Origin: Geodermatophilus dictyosporus
Lineage (GTDB): Bacteria > Actinomycetota > Actinomycetes > Mycobacteriales > Geodermatophilaceae
Direction of reading: 5' to 3'
NCBI RefSeq assembly: GCF_900115505.1
Contig: NZ_FOWQ01000002.1
Coordinates: 186,001 to 250,000 of the forward strand
Length of the DNA stretch: 64,000 nucleotides
Part shown: in pieces, positions 28,796 through 38,577 of the stretch
Layout: each line of letters opens with the position of its first letter
Numbering within the stretch: the first letter of the stretch is position 1
Notes under the pieces: generated by a model
Databases searched by the model: none
Seen by the model: the letters and a program-made list of their open reading frames with translations, nothing else
Told to the model about the DNA's origin: nothing
Program-made: the position numbers and the translations under genes

Positions 28796-29719
28796 TTATG
28801 GAGACGATACCCCAGGAGCCTCGCGCACCACCCGGGCTCCGTCGCAGTCCACCTCCAGGGGGTACACGTCCCACCCGTCCGGGGTGAGTGACGTCACGTC
28901 GTCCGTCCCCGCGGCGGGGTCCCCGGCGCCGAGGACGAGCAGGCTCGGTCCGGCGCCGGAGACCGTCGCGGCGTGGCCGGCGGCGCGCAGCCGGTCGAGC
29001 AGCGCGGCCGAGCCGGGCATCGCGGCGGCGCGCTGGCGCTGGTGCAGCCGGTCCTCGGTGGCCTCGACCAAGAGCCCCGGGTCGCAGGTCAGCGCGTGCA
29101 CCAGCAGCGCGGCGCGGCCGGCGGCGTGCGCGGCGTCGGCGTGCGGGACGGCGTCGGGCAGCAGCCCGCGGGCGACGTGCGTCGACAGCGTCGCGCCCGG
29201 CACGAGGACGAGGGGGCGGACGCCGGCGGCGACCGGCAGCCGCACGGCGCGGGCACCGGCCTCCCCCATCCACGACAGCGTGGCCCCGCCGAGCAGGCAC
29301 GGGGCGACGTTGTCGGGGTGGCCCTCGAGCTCGGTGGCCAGCCGCAGCACGGCGTCGTCGTCGCGGACGTCGACGTCGGGGCACAGCTCGAAGGCGCCGA
29401 CGACGCCGGCGACGACGGCCGCGGCCGACGAGCCCATCCCCCTCCCCTGCGGGATGCCGTTGCGGGCGCGCACGCGCAGGCCGGGCGGCGACCAGCCGAG
29501 CACGCCGCAGGCCGCGCGGAAGGCGCGCACGACCAGGTGCGAGGCGTCGGTGGGCAGCTCGCCGGCCCCGGCGCCGGACACCTCGACGGCCAGGCCGGTG
29601 TCGGCGACGGCGAACTCGACGACGTCGTGCAGGGTCAGCGCGAGGCCCGCGCAGTCGAACGCGGGGCCGAGGTTCGCGCTGGTGGCGGGGACCCGGACGC
29701 GGACGGCGCGGCCGTTCAC
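28796..29719 (-). CDS. thrB: Homoserine kinase
   Basis: A 307-residue GHMP kinase that phosphorylates homoserine in threonine synthesis. The N-terminal [18 protein letters not shown], the ATP-binding [18 protein letters not shown] and the C-terminal [13 protein letters not shown] motifs are all present. The GTG start overlaps the thrC stop (GTGA). It is the last gene of the argS-lysA-hom-thrC-thrB series; the gap to rho contains the rho promoter. Confidence 0.95.
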   Translation of the reverse strand: MNGRAVRVRVPATSANLGPAFDCAGLALTLHDVVEFAVADTGLAVEVSGAGAGELPTDASHLVVRAFRAACGVLGWSPPGLRVRARNGIPQGRGMGSSAAAVVAGVVGAFELCPDVDVRDDDAVLRLATELEGHPDNVAPCLLGGATLSWMGEAGARAVRLPVAAGVRPLVLVPGATLSTHVARGLLPDAVPHADAAHAAGRAALLVHALTCDPGLLVEATEDRLHQRQRAAAMPGSAALLDRLRAAGHAATVSGAGPSLLVLGAGDPAAGTDDVTSLTPDGWDVYPLEVDCDGARVVREAPGVSSP

Positions 29720-30795
29720 AGACCGAGCTTCGCGGCGGCCGCGGCGGCGTCGACCGGGACCGTCACCGGGGCGGGCGCACCGGAGATGGCCCAGTCGGGG
29801 TCCTTGAGCCCGTTGCCGGTCACCGTGCAGACGACCCGCTGTCCCGGCTCGAGCTCGCCGGCGGCGGCGACCTTGAGCAGCCCCGCGACCGAGGCGGCCG
29901 ACGCCGGCTCGACGAAGACGGCTTCACTGCGGGCGAGCAGCCGGTAGGCGGCGAGGATCTCGCGGTCGGTGACGGCGTCGATGCGCCCGCCGGACTCGTC
30001 GCGGGCGGCCAGCGCCTTGGTCCACGACGCCGGGTTGCCGATGCGGATGGCGGTGGCGATGGTGCTCGGCTGCTCGACGACCTGGCCGGTGACGATCGGC
30101 GCGGCGCCGGCTGCCTGGAAGCCCCACATCCGCGGTCGCCGGGTGGCCGGGCCGTCGTCGGTGTACTCGCGGTAGCCCTGCCAGTAGGCGGTGATGTTGC
30201 CGGCGTTGCCGACCGGCAGGCAGTGCACGTCGGGGGCGTCACCGAGGACGTCGACGACCTCGAAGGACGCGGTCTTCTGCCCCTCGATGCGGAACTGGTT
30301 GACGCTGTTGACCAGGCTCACCGGGTAGTCGATGGCGAGCTTGCTGGCCAGGGCGAGGCAGTCGTCGAAGTTGCCGTCGACCTGCAGCAGCTTGGCACCG
30401 TGCACCAGCGCCTGGGCCAGCTTGCCCAGCGCGATCTTGCCCTGGGGCACGAGGACGGCGCAGACCATGCCGGCGCGCGCGGCGTAGGCGGCGGCGCTCG
30501 CGCTGGTGTTGCCGGTGGAGGCGCAGATGACCGCCTGCGCGCCCTCCTCCTTGGCCTTGGTGATGGCCATCGTCATGCCGCGGTCCTTGAACGACCCGGT
30601 CGGGTTGGCGCCCTCGACCTTGAGGAACACCTCGCAGCCGGTGCGCCGCGACAGCTCGACGGCCGGCACCAGCGGGGTGGCGCCCTCGTGCAGGGTGACC
30701 ACCGGTGTGCTCGCGCTGACCGGCAGCCGCGACCGGTAGGCCTCGATCAGCCCCGGCCAGAACGGGGAGACGGTCCCGCGCAGCGTCCCGGTCAT
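29716..30795 (-). CDS. thrC: Threonine synthase
   Basis: A 359-residue PLP enzyme converting O-phosphohomoserine to threonine. The PLP lysine is Lys70 in [11 protein letters not shown], and the phosphate-binding glycine loop is [13 protein letters not shown]. The short form matches actinobacterial thrC. Start and stop overlap neighbours by four bases on each side (ATGA with hom, GTGA with thrB), so the three threonine genes are translationally coupled. Confidence 0.96.
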   Translation of the reverse strand: MTGTLRGTVSPFWPGLIEAYRSRLPVSASTPVVTLHEGATPLVPAVELSRRTGCEVFLKVEGANPTGSFKDRGMTMAITKAKEEGAQAVICASTGNTSASAAAYAARAGMVCAVLVPQGKIALGKLAQALVHGAKLLQVDGNFDDCLALASKLAIDYPVSLVNSVNQFRIEGQKTASFEVVDVLGDAPDVHCLPVGNAGNITAYWQGYREYTDDGPATRRPRMWGFQAAGAAPIVTGQVVEQPSTIATAIRIGNPASWTKALAARDESGGRIDAVTDREILAAYRLLARSEAVFVEPASAASVAGLLKVAAAGELEPGQRVVCTVTGNGLKDPDWAISGAPAPVTVPVDAAAAAAKLGL

Positions 30796-32081
30796 GACAG
30801 CCCCTCCACCCTCAGCACGCTGGTGACACCGCGGACCGCGGGCACCTCCCGCAGCGCCGCGATCGTCGCCGACAGCGCCGCGTCCGGGGCGCTGTGCGTC
30901 ACGATGACCAGCGTCGCGGCGTCGCCGTGCCCGTCCTGGCGGACGGTGGCGATGCTCACCTCGTGACGGGCGAACTCGGTCGCCACGGTGGCCAGCACCC
31001 CCGGGACGTCGGCGACGTCGAGGCTGACGTGGTAGCGCGTCGGCGTCTCGGCGATCGGCCGGGCCGGCAGGTCGGCGTAGGCGCTCGGGCCCGCCCCCGC
31101 GGCGCCGGCCACCCGGTTGCGGGCCACGGCGACCAGGTCGCCGAGGACGGCGCTGGCGGTCGGCTCGCCACCGGCGCCCTGGCCGTAGAACATCAGCTGC
31201 CCGGCGGCCTCGGCCTCGACGAACACGGCGTTGAACGCCCCGCCGACGGCGGCCAGCGGGTGGCTGGTCGGGATCATCGCCGGGTGCACGCGGACGGCGA
31301 CCGACTCGCCCTCCTCCCCCGGCACCCGCTCGCAGATGGCCAGCAGCTTCACCGTGCAGCCGATCTCCGCGGCGCGGGCCACGTCGGTGGCGGTCACCGA
31401 CGCGATGCCCTCGCGGTGCACGTCGGCGGCGGTGACGGCGCTGTGGAAGGCCAGCGAGGCGAGGATCGCGCCCTTGGCGGCGGCGTCGAAGCCGTCGACG
31501 TCGGCGGTCGGGTCGGCCTCGGCGTAGCCGAGCTCGGTCGCCTCGGCCAGCGCCTCGCTGAACCCCGCGCCGGTCTCGGCCATCCGGGACAGGATGTAGT
31601 TGGTCGTGCCGTTGACGATGCCGACCACCCGCCGGATCTGGTCGCCGGCCAGCGACTCGCGCAGCGGGCGCAGCAGCGGGATGGCCCCGGCCACCGAGGC
31701 CTCGTAGTAGAGGTCGACGCCGGCCTTGGCCGCCGCGGCGTGCAGCGCGACGCCGTCCTCGGCCAGCAGCGCCTTGTTCGCGCTGACCACCGACTTGCCG
31801 GCCTCGATCGCGGCGAGGATCAGCGAGCGGGCCGGCTCGATGCCACCGATGACCTCGACGACGAGGTCGACGTCGTCGCGGGTGACCAGGCCCAGCGCGT
31901 CGGTGGTGAGCAGGTGCGCGGGCACCTCGGGGTGCCGGTCGGGCCGGCGGACGGCGACCCCGGCGATCTCGACCGGGCGGCCGACCCGCGCGGTGAGGTC
32001 GGCGGCCTGCTCCGCGACCAGCCGCAGCACCGCACCGCCGACCGTGCCGCAGCCGAGCAGGGCGACCTTGAGGGGGTTCAC
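30792..32081 (-). CDS. hom: Homoserine dehydrogenase
   Basis: About 429 residues. The NAD(P)-binding motif [14 protein letters not shown] opens the protein; [32 protein letters not shown] and [18 protein letters not shown] follow, with the catalytic Lys region in [22 protein letters not shown]-terminal ACT domain (about 350-429, [17 protein letters not shown]) suggests feedback inhibition by threonine. The GTG at 32081 ([10 protein letters not shown]) overlaps the lysA stop. The longer frame is a shadow of lysA. Confidence 0.96.
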   Translation of the reverse strand: MNPLKVALLGCGTVGGAVLRLVAEQAADLTARVGRPVEIAGVAVRRPDRHPEVPAHLLTTDALGLVTRDDVDLVVEVIGGIEPARSLILAAIEAGKSVVSANKALLAEDGVALHAAAAKAGVDLYYEASVAGAIPLLRPLRESLAGDQIRRVVGIVNGTTNYILSRMAETGAGFSEALAEATELGYAEADPTADVDGFDAAAKGAILASLAFHSAVTAADVHREGIASVTATDVARAAEIGCTVKLLAICERVPGEEGESVAVRVHPAMIPTSHPLAAVGGAFNAVFVEAEAAGQLMFYGQGAGGEPTASAVLGDLVAVARNRVAGAAGAGPSAYADLPARPIAETPTRYHVSLDVADVPGVLATVATEFARHEVSIATVRQDGHGDAATLVIVTHSAPDAALSATIAALREVPAVRGVTSVLRVEGLS

Positions 32082-33532
32082 GAACGGGCTCCCACGGGGT
32101 GCTCGGGGGCGGGCTGGTCGATCGCCGGCGAGGGCGCCGGCACGTCCGCCAGGACGGCGTCCAGGGCGAACACGTCGGCCAGCGTCTGGCGCCGGACGAC
32201 CTCGGTGGCCGCGCCGTCGCGCACGGCGACCACCGGCGGCTTGAGCAGGTAGTTGTAGTTGCTGGCCATCGACCAGCAGTAGGCGCCGGTGGCCGCGACG
32301 GCGAGCAGGTCGCCGGGCTGCACGTCCGAGGGCAGCCACAGGTCGCGCACCAGCACGTCGCCGCTCTCGCAGTGCTTGCCGACGACGCGGCACAGCGCCG
32401 GTGGGGCGTCGGAGGTGCGGTTGGCCAGCACGCAGGTGTAGCTCGCGTCGTAGAGGGCGGTGCGGATGTTGTCGCTCATCCCGCCGTCGACCGACACGTA
32501 GTTGCGCACCTGCGGCGCCCCGTGCCCGCTGCTGCCCAGCCGGACCGGCTTGATGGTGCCGATCTCGTAGAGGGTGACCGTGCCGGGGCCGGCGATCGCG
32601 CGGCCGGGCTCGACGGCCAGCCGCGGCACCGGCAGGTCCAGCGCCGCGCACTCGGCGGCCACGACGGTGCGCAGCCGCCGGGCGACGTCGCCGGGGGTGA
32701 CCGGGTCGTCGTCGGGCAGGTAGGCGATGCCGAAGCCGCCGCCGAGGTTGAGCTCGCCGAGCACCTCGCCGGTCGCCTGGTGCACCTGGCCCATGAGGCC
32801 GACGACGCGGTGCGCGGCCGCCTCGAAGCCGGCGGTGTCGAAGATCTGCGAGCCGATGTGGCTGTGCAGCCCGGAGAGGTGCAGCGCGGGCTCGCGGATC
32901 ACCCGGACGGCGGCGGTCAGCGCGTCGCCGGTGGCCAGCGAGAAACCGAACTTCTGGTCCTCGTGGGCGGTGGCGATGAACTCGTGGGTGTGCGCCTCGA
33001 TGCCGACGGTGGTGCGGATGAGCACCGGCACCGGGGAGCCGCCGGCGGCCACCCGCGCCGCGGCCATCGGCACCAGCCGGTCGATCTCGTCGAAGGAGTC
33101 CAGGACGACGTGGCCGATGCCGGCGTCGACGGCCAGCTGCAGCTCGACCAGCGACTTGTTGTTGCCGTGCAGCGCGATGCGCCCGGCGGGGAACCCGGCG
33201 GCCAGCGCGACGGCGAGCTCGTTGCCGCTGCAGGCGTCCAGGTGCAGGCCGTCGTCGGCCAGCCACCGGGCCACCTGGCCGCAGAGGAAGGCCTTGGACG
33301 CGTAGTGGACGTCGGCGCCGGTGAACGCGGTGGCGAAGTCGGCGGCGCGACCGCGGAAGTCGTCCTCGTCGAGGACGAACAGCGGGGTGCCGTGCGCGCG
33401 CGCCAGCTCGGTGACGGGCCGGCCGCCCAGGTGCAGCTCGCCGTCGACCCGGCGGGCCGAGCGCGGCCACACCTCCGGGTCGAGCGCGCCGAGGTCGGCC
33501 GGGGGCAGGCCGACCGACGGCGGCGGGGTCAT
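32078..33532 (-). CDS. lysA: Diaminopimelate decarboxylase
   Basis: A 484-residue fold-type III PLP enzyme making lysine from meso-diaminopimelate. The PLP lysine is Lys80 in [22 protein letters not shown] and [12 protein letters not shown] bind the cofactor phosphate; [13 protein letters not shown] and [12 protein letters not shown] contribute active-site residues from the partner subunit. The ATG at 33532 ([15 protein letters not shown]) was chosen from a longer frame that runs into argS. It is 32 bases downstream of argS and overlaps hom by four bases. Confidence 0.95.
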   Translation of the reverse strand: MTPPPSVGLPPADLGALDPEVWPRSARRVDGELHLGGRPVTELARAHGTPLFVLDEDDFRGRAADFATAFTGADVHYASKAFLCGQVARWLADDGLHLDACSGNELAVALAAGFPAGRIALHGNNKSLVELQLAVDAGIGHVVLDSFDEIDRLVPMAAARVAAGGSPVPVLIRTTVGIEAHTHEFIATAHEDQKFGFSLATGDALTAAVRVIREPALHLSGLHSHIGSQIFDTAGFEAAAHRVVGLMGQVHQATGEVLGELNLGGGFGIAYLPDDDPVTPGDVARRLRTVVAAECAALDLPVPRLAVEPGRAIAGPGTVTLYEIGTIKPVRLGSSGHGAPQVRNYVSVDGGMSDNIRTALYDASYTCVLANRTSDAPPALCRVVGKHCESGDVLVRDLWLPSDVQPGDLLAVAATGAYCWSMASNYNYLLKPPVVAVRDGAATEVVRRQTLADVFALDAVLADVPAPSPAIDQPAPEHPVGARS

Positions 33533-33564
33533 GCCCCCGTGCAGCGGGCCGGCCGGGTGCGCCC

Positions 33565-35226
33565 TCACATCCGCTCCGGGGCGGAGACGCCGAGCACGGC
33601 GAGGCCGTTGCGCAGCACCACGGCGGTGGCGGCGCACAGCCAGAGGCGCGCGGTGGTCAGCGGGCCGGCCTCCTCGTCGCCGCGGGGCAGCACCCGGCAG
33701 ACGTCGTAGAAGCGGTGGTAGGTGCCGGCCAGCTCCTCGAGGTAGCGGGCCACCCGGTGCGGGGCCCGCAGCTCCGCGGCGGAGGTCAGCACCCGCGGGA
33801 ACTCGCCGAGCGCCCGGAGCAGGTCGTTCTCCCGCTCGTGGCTGAGCTGTGCGACGTCGACGTCGACGACCTCCCCGAGGGTCAGGCCGAGGTCGGCGGC
33901 GTTGCGCAGCACCGAGGCGATGCGGGCGTGCGCGTACTGCACGTAGAAGACCGGGTTGTCGTTGGACTGCCGGCTCCACAGGTCCAGGTCGAGGTCGATC
34001 TGCTGGTCGACCGAGGCCCGGGCCAGGGCGTAGCGGGCGGCGTCGGCGCCGACGGCGTCCACCAGGTCGTCGAGCCGCACGACGGTGCCGGCCCGCTTGC
34101 TCATCCGCAGCGGCTGTCCGTCGCGCACGAGGTTGACCAGCTGGCCGAGCAGGATCTCCAGGTTGGCGTCGGGGTCGTCGCCGACCGCGGCCACCAGCGC
34201 CCGGTACCGGCCGACGTAGCCGGCGTGGTCGGCGCCGAGCATGATCACGACCTTGTCGAAGCCGCGGGTGCGCTTGTCCAGGTAGTAGGCGCAGTCGGCG
34301 GCGAAGTAGGTCGGCTCGCCGTCGCTCTTGACCAGCGGGCGGTCCTTGTCGTCGCCGAAGTCGGTGGTGCGCAGCCAGACGGCGCCGTCGGCCTCGTAGA
34401 CGTGGCCGTTCTCCCGCAGCCGGGCGACGGCCTTCTCCAGCGCGCCGGTCTCGTGCAGCGTGCGCTCGCTGAAGTAGACGTCGAAGACGACGCCGAACTC
34501 GGCCAGCGTCTGCTTGATCTCGGCGAACATCAGCTCGACGCCGCGCGCGCGGAAGCGCTCCTGCTGCTGGTCCTCGGGCAGCTCGAGCACGCCGGGCTCG
34601 GCCGCCACGACCTGGCCGGCGATCTCGCCGACGTAGTCGCCGGCGTAGCCGTCCTCGGGCACCGGCCGGCCGTGCGCGGCGGCCACCAGGCTCCGGGCGA
34701 ACCGGTCGATCTGCGCGCCGGCGTCGTTGAAGTAGTACTCGCGCGTCACCTCGGCGCCGCTGGCCTCGAGCAGCCGGCCGAGCGCGTCGCCGACGGCGGC
34801 CCAGCGGGTGCCCCCGATGTGCACGGGGCCGGTCGGGTTGGCCGAGACGAACTCCAGGTTCAGCCGCTGCCCGGCCAGCGTGGTGGTGCGGCCGTAGGCC
34901 TCCCCCGCGGTGACCGCCTCGACCGCGATGCGGCCCAGCGCCCCCTGCGCGAGCCGGATGTTGAGGAACCCGGGACCGGCGACGTCGACCGCGGCGACGC
35001 CCGGCTGCGCGCGCAGCTCCGCGGCCACGGCCTCGGCGACCTCGCGCGGCGGCCGCCCGGCGGGCTTGGCCAGGCGCAGCGCCACGTTGGTGGCGTAGTC
35101 GCCGTGCTCGGGGTTCCTGGGGCGCTCGACGACGACGTCGTCGGGGACGGCGACGGCGAGCGTGCCGCGCTCGACGACCGCCCCCACCGCGGTCCGGACG
35201 AGGTCGCGCAACTGCTCGGGTGTCAC
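33565..35226 (-). CDS. argS: Arginyl-tRNA synthetase
   Basis: A 553-residue class I synthetase. The N-terminal Arg-tRNA domain is followed by the HIGH-equivalent segment in [21 protein letters not shown], where the last His is Gly, as in other actinobacterial ArgRS. The KMSKS region reads [11 protein letters not shown]. The C-terminal DALR anticodon-binding domain ends APERM. The GTG at 35226 ([10 protein letters not shown]) was chosen over 35382. A tRNA-Arg gene is only 1.8 kb away. It is probably the first gene of the lysine/threonine operon. Confidence 0.96.
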   Translation of the reverse strand: MTPEQLRDLVRTAVGAVVERGTLAVAVPDDVVVERPRNPEHGDYATNVALRLAKPAGRPPREVAEAVAAELRAQPGVAAVDVAGPGFLNIRLAQGALGRIAVEAVTAGEAYGRTTTLAGQRLNLEFVSANPTGPVHIGGTRWAAVGDALGRLLEASGAEVTREYYFNDAGAQIDRFARSLVAAAHGRPVPEDGYAGDYVGEIAGQVVAAEPGVLELPEDQQQERFRARGVELMFAEIKQTLAEFGVVFDVYFSERTLHETGALEKAVARLRENGHVYEADGAVWLRTTDFGDDKDRPLVKSDGEPTYFAADCAYYLDKRTRGFDKVVIMLGADHAGYVGRYRALVAAVGDDPDANLEILLGQLVNLVRDGQPLRMSKRAGTVVRLDDLVDAVGADAARYALARASVDQQIDLDLDLWSRQSNDNPVFYVQYAHARIASVLRNAADLGLTLGEVVDVDVAQLSHERENDLLRALGEFPRVLTSAAELRAPHRVARYLEELAGTYHRFYDVCRVLPRGDEEAGPLTTARLWLCAATAVVLRNGLAVLGVSAPERM

Positions 35227-35447
35227 CGCGTCATCGTAGGCAGCGCGCACCACACGACCACCCGCCGCACCACAGCTGTCAGGGAGCACACAGCCGCCCG
35301 ACCTAGACTCGTGGGCGAGCAGACGTGCCGGGCGCGCGGGCCAGGAGGCCCCATCGTGGCCTCCCCCGCGCGGGAGCACCACCGGGAGCCCGGCGGCGAC
35401 ACCGGAGCCGGCACCAGAGCAGCGCGACAGCGAGACGAGGAGAGCCC

Positions 35448-36236
35448 GTGGCCAAGGACCGCAAGCCCGACGCCGGCCGTGCCGGAGGCGGGGCGAGCCG
35501 GTCGGGGTCCGGCGCCCGTCCGGCGGCCCCCCGCGGTGGCGGCCGCGGCCGCACCCGGCCGCCGACGCAGGTGGTCACCCAGAGCCGGCCGTGGGGCCTG
35601 ATCGCCGCGGCCGTCGCCGTCGTCGTCTTCGCCGCCGCCGCGATCACCTACGCGGTGGTGCAGGTGCGCGAGGCCGACGCCCAGCAGATCGACGCGATCG
35701 ACGAGATCGCCGGCATCGAGAGCTTCGACTACGCCGCGGGCCAGGAGCACGTGACCACCCCCGTGCAGTACGAGCAGTCGCCGCCGGTCGGCGGCCCGCA
35801 CGACGGCGAGTGGGCCGACTGCACCGGCACGGTCTACGACGTCGACGTCCGGCACGAGAACGCCGTCCACTCGATGGAGCACGGCGCGGTGTGGATCGCC
35901 TACGACCCCGAGCGGGTCTCCGGCGACGACGTGGCCACGCTGGCCGAGCTGGTCGACGGCGTCTCCGGCCGGCTGCTCTCGCCCTACGCCGGGCTGGACT
36001 CCGCGGTGAGCCTGCAGTCCTGGAACCACCAGCTGAAGGTCGACTCGGTCGACGACCCGCGCATCGAGCAGTTCGCCGACTTCCTCACCTTCAACGGCGA
36101 CGTCGAGGGCCACTACCCCGAGATCGGCGCCAGCTGCGAGAACCCGACGTTCGTGGCCGACCCGCTCACCGTCGACGACGGCAGCCGTGGCGCGGGCGCG
36201 ACGACCACCGACGCCCCGACCACGCCGACCTCCTGA
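35448..36236 (+). CDS. DUF3105 membrane-anchored protein
   Basis: About 262 residues: a basic Gly/Arg-rich cytoplasmic tail, one membrane helix ([23 protein letters not shown], about residues 46-70) and an extracellular DUF3105 domain. Its conserved pieces [37 protein letters not shown] and [13 protein letters not shown] contain His and Cys residues that could bind metal, but the family has no proven function. The GTG at 35448 follows a gaggaga RBS. A TAGACT -10-like box lies at 35304, giving a leader of about 130 bases. The DUF305 gene follows after ten bases, and this pair is common in Actinobacteria. Confidence 0.88.
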   Translation: MAKDRKPDAGRAGGGASRSGSGARPAAPRGGGRGRTRPPTQVVTQSRPWGLIAAAVAVVVFAAAAITYAVVQVREADAQQIDAIDEIAGIESFDYAAGQEHVTTPVQYEQSPPVGGPHDGEWADCTGTVYDVDVRHENAVHSMEHGAVWIAYDPERVSGDDVATLAELVDGVSGRLLSPYAGLDSAVSLQSWNHQLKVDSVDDPRIEQFADFLTFNGDVEGHYPEIGASCENPTFVADPLTVDDGSRGAGATTTDAPTTPTS

Positions 36237-36246
36237 GGGGCCCGCG

Positions 36247-36948
36247 ATGACCGCCACCGCCGTCCGTCCCGGCCAGGACGCGCCCGCCCCGGCGCCCCGT
36301 CCGCGGGGGCGGGGCCTGCGCGCCGCGCTGCTGGCGCTGATCGCCGTGGCGCTCGTGGCCCTGGGCGGGGGGCTGGCGGTGGGCCTGGGCATCGGGCGGG
36401 ACCCGGCGCCGACGGCGGACTCGGTCGACGCCGGCTTCGCCCGGGACATGGCGCTGCACCACCGGCAGGGCGTGGAGATGGCCAACCTGGCGCTCGAGCG
36501 CAGCCCCGATCCCGAGGTGCGGCAGCTGGCCTTCGACATCTCCAGCACGCAGACCAACCAGGCCGGCCGGATGGAGGGCTGGCTGTCGCTGTGGGGGCTG
36601 CCCCGCTCCGGTGGGGAGCACATGGCGTGGATGGGCGGCGCGCACGCCGGGCACGACACGGGCTCGGTGGCGGGGACGGACGGCGCGGTGATGCCGGGCA
36701 TGGCCACCGAGGCGGAGCTGGCCGGCCTGCGGTCGCTGTCGGGGACGGCGTTCGACGTCGAGTTCCTGCGGCTGATGACCCGCCACCACCAGGGCGGCTT
36801 CGACATGGCCGAGTACGCCGCGCAGCACGCCGACGAGCCCGCGGTGCGCACGCTGGCCCGCTCGATCGCCGACACGCAGGGCGCCGAGGTCACCACCATG
36901 GTCGGCATGCTCACCGCGCGGGGCGGGACGCCCCTGCCGGCGCCCTGA
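36247..36948 (+). CDS. DUF305 membrane-anchored ferritin-like protein
   Basis: A 233-residue protein with a membrane helix (AALLALIAVALVALGGGLAVGLG, about 30-52) and an extracellular DUF305 domain made of two repeats. Each repeat starts with a His-rich pair: DMALHHRQGVEMANLAL and LMTRHHQGGFDMAEYAA. A Met/His-rich stretch (GGEHMAWMGGAHAGHD, VMPGM) lies between. Such residues suggest binding of copper or another metal, though that is inference. It is co-transcribed with the DUF3105 gene. A multicopper oxidase lies 1.6 kb away on the other strand. Confidence 0.9.
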   Translation: MTATAVRPGQDAPAPAPRPRGRGLRAALLALIAVALVALGGGLAVGLGIGRDPAPTADSVDAGFARDMALHHRQGVEMANLALERSPDPEVRQLAFDISSTQTNQAGRMEGWLSLWGLPRSGGEHMAWMGGAHAGHDTGSVAGTDGAVMPGMATEAELAGLRSLSGTAFDVEFLRLMTRHHQGGFDMAEYAAQHADEPAVRTLARSIADTQGAEVTTMVGMLTARGGTPLPAP

Positions 36949-36980
36949 GTCCCGCCGTCGGACGGGTCGGGGCGGGCTGG

Positions 36981-36986
36981 TAGCTT
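36981..36986 (+). promoter_or_regulatory. Candidate -10 box TAGCTT for tRNA-Arg
   Basis: TAGCTT lies 13 bases before the mature tRNA 5' end, leaving a short leader for RNase P. No convincing -35 was seen. Confidence 0.35.
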
Positions 36987-36999
36987 CTCCCCTGCCCGG

Positions 37000-37071
37000 G
37001 CCCCCGTAGCTCAGGGGATAGAGCACCGCCCTCCGGAGGCGGGTGCGCAGGTTCGAATCCTGCCGGGGGCA
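37000..37071 (+). tRNA. tRNA-Arg (anticodon CCG)
   Basis: A complete cloverleaf: acceptor stem gcccccg with cgggggc, D arm gctcaggggatagagc, anticodon stem ccgcc/ggcgg with loop ctccgga (anticodon CCG), and T arm gcagg-ttcgaat-cctgc, then discriminator a. The CCA end is not encoded. It reads the CGG codon, frequent in this GC-rich genome. A 17-bp hairpin follows. Confidence 0.97.
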
Positions 37072-37097
37072 CCCAGGAGCCGCAGGTCAGCGGTTCA

Positions 37098-37138
37098 CCG
37101 GAACGGCCCGGACGGTCTTGTCGTCCGGGCCGTTCCGG
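37098..37138 (+). terminator. 17-bp hairpin after tRNA-Arg
   Basis: Arms 37098-37114 and 37122-37138 are perfect complements (ccggaacggcccggacg) with a seven-base loop gtcttgt. It starts 26 bases after the tRNA. Confidence 0.8.
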
Positions 37139-37231
37139 CTTCCGCTCCGCAGACGGTCCGCCGCCGGGTCTCTCAGCCCGAGGACGCCGGCCGCGAGGAC
37201 GGCGACGTCGCGCGGCGAACGGCCGCGCGGC

Positions 37232-37876
37232 TCACCTGTGGTCGGCGTAGGCGTAGGCGTGTCCGTGCGCCTGGCCGCGGTCACCGTCGAACCACGTGCA
37301 CAGGTCGATGATCCGGCCATCCACGTCGGCCTCCTCGGTGACGGCCTCACCGGTGTCCGGGTCGATGACCAGGTCGAACGTGACGACGCCCTTCTCGACG
37401 TAGGCCAGGTCGGGGATGCCTGCCGCCTCGAAGGCCGCGGCGTCCACCGGCCCGAGTTCCGGGTACGGGAACAGGATCGACGGCGCGTGGTAGGCGCCGA
37501 CGATCTGCGTGCCATCTGCGGAGACCTGCTCGGTGTACGGCCCGGAGACGTCGAGCTCATCGATCACCTGACCCGTGTCGTGACGCGTCAGGTCGACCGT
37601 CACGTCGCCACGGACCTCGAAGAGGAGGCCACCGTCGGGCAGCGGCGTCTCGCGACCCTCGATGTCGGCGACGTCGCCGGTGGTCATGGTGACGGTCGTT
37701 CCGCACGCCGAGATGTCGATCGGGTCGTAGTAGCCGGGGCGCAGTTCCTCGATGGGTACCCAGCCGGCGTCGTCGCCAGGCGCCGCTGCAGCGGGGTGAG
37801 CCCCTGCCGGTGACGCGGTCAGCGCCATGGTTCCGCCGGCGACCAGGACGGCGCCGAGACGTGCGAGACGGTTCAT
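37232..37876 (-). CDS. Secreted protein of unknown function
   Basis: About 214 residues with a clear signal peptide (MNRLARLGAVLVAGGTMALTASPAGA, cleavage near AGA-HP). The mature domain is acidic: YYDPIDISACGTTVTMTTGDVADIEG, a beta-rich VRGDVTVDLTRHDTGQ segment, DVDGRIIDLCTWFDG and a C-terminal AHGHAYAYADH. Two Cys residues could form a disulphide. No family was recognised. The ATG at 37876 follows gaggag and was chosen over 37930. Codon choice is a little less GC-biased than in neighbours. It lies just beyond tRNA-Arg, a common place for acquired genes, but no integrase or attachment repeat was seen. The flank 37877-38102 holds no convincing gene. Confidence 0.72.
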   Translation of the reverse strand: MNRLARLGAVLVAGGTMALTASPAGAHPAAAAPGDDAGWVPIEELRPGYYDPIDISACGTTVTMTTGDVADIEGRETPLPDGGLLFEVRGDVTVDLTRHDTGQVIDELDVSGPYTEQVSADGTQIVGAYHAPSILFPYPELGPVDAAAFEAAGIPDLAYVEKGVVTFDLVIDPDTGEAVTEEADVDGRIIDLCTWFDGDRGQAHGHAYAYADHR

Positions 37877-38102
37877 GGGGGGCTCCTCACCGAGCGGTGT
37901 CAACACGGAGGTCGGTCTCGTGACCGACACAGGGCCCTGATGAGCCTCCCCCTGACCCCGCGCAGACCGTGGGCCGTGTCACAGTCGATGTCCAGGGGCC
38001 TCGCGGCGGACGTTGAGGTCACCGGCGCCGTGGACCCGCCAGCCGTCACGACCAGCAGGTGGTCGTTCACGGAGACAGCGGTGCAGCCTCGACCCGGCGG
38101 CG

Positions 38103-38543
38103 TCAGCCGGTCCGCTGGGTCAGGGACACGACGATCCCCTCCGGGCCGCGCACGTGGGCCATGAGCCAGGCCTGCTCGTACTCGCCGACGCCGCCGACCA
38201 GGCCGTAGCCGTCGGCGGCCAGGCGGTCGACGGCCCCCCGGAGGTCGTCGACCTCGAAGGTCACGTTGCGCAGCCCCAGCCGGTTGGCCATCGCGGCGGG
38301 CGACCCCGGCTCGGAGTCGGGCCGGACGAAGCGCGACAGCTCCAGCCCGGTCCCCCCGCCGGGCGGCCGCAGCACGACGATCTCCGCACGGGCACCGGGG
38401 ATGCCGATCACGGTGTCCACGAACTCCCCCTCGAGGAAGGTGCGCCCCTCGACCTCCAGACCCAGCCCGGCGAAGAACGCCGTCGCCGCGTCGAGGTCCG
38501 CGACCGTGATGCCGACGTGGTCGAAGCGTCGGACCTGGACCAT
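38103..38543 (-). CDS. VOC (glyoxalase/bleomycin-resistance) family protein
   Basis: A 146-residue protein of two beta-alpha-beta-beta-beta modules: FDHVGITVADLDAATAFFAGLG at the start and LRNVTFEVDDLRGAVDRLAADGY in the middle, with GPEGIVVSLTQ at the end. His and Glu at the usual metal positions (DHVGI, GLELSRF, GPEGI) suggest a metal-dependent enzyme. The substrate is unknown. The ATG follows a ggagg RBS, 34 bases after the multicopper oxidase stop, so it may be co-transcribed with that gene. Confidence 0.88.
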   Translation of the reverse strand: MVQVRRFDHVGITVADLDAATAFFAGLGLEVEGRTFLEGEFVDTVIGIPGARAEIVVLRPPGGGTGLELSRFVRPDSEPGSPAAMANRLGLRNVTFEVDDLRGAVDRLAADGYGLVGGVGEYEQAWLMAHVRGPEGIVVSLTQRTG

Positions 38544-38577
38544 CGCCGTGTCCTCCCGTGCCCGTCCGGGGCGGGAC

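Noticed and set aside
36949-37231. Integrated element at tRNA-Arg
   Set aside because: No integrase, no second copy of the tRNA 3' end and no phage or plasmid gene in the window.
37940-38164. Short plus-strand frame between the secreted protein and VOC gene
   Set aside because: No RBS, no recognisable sequence, and Pro/Arg/Ser-rich composition; a minus-strand reading (NDHLLVVTAGG) was also too short to support.
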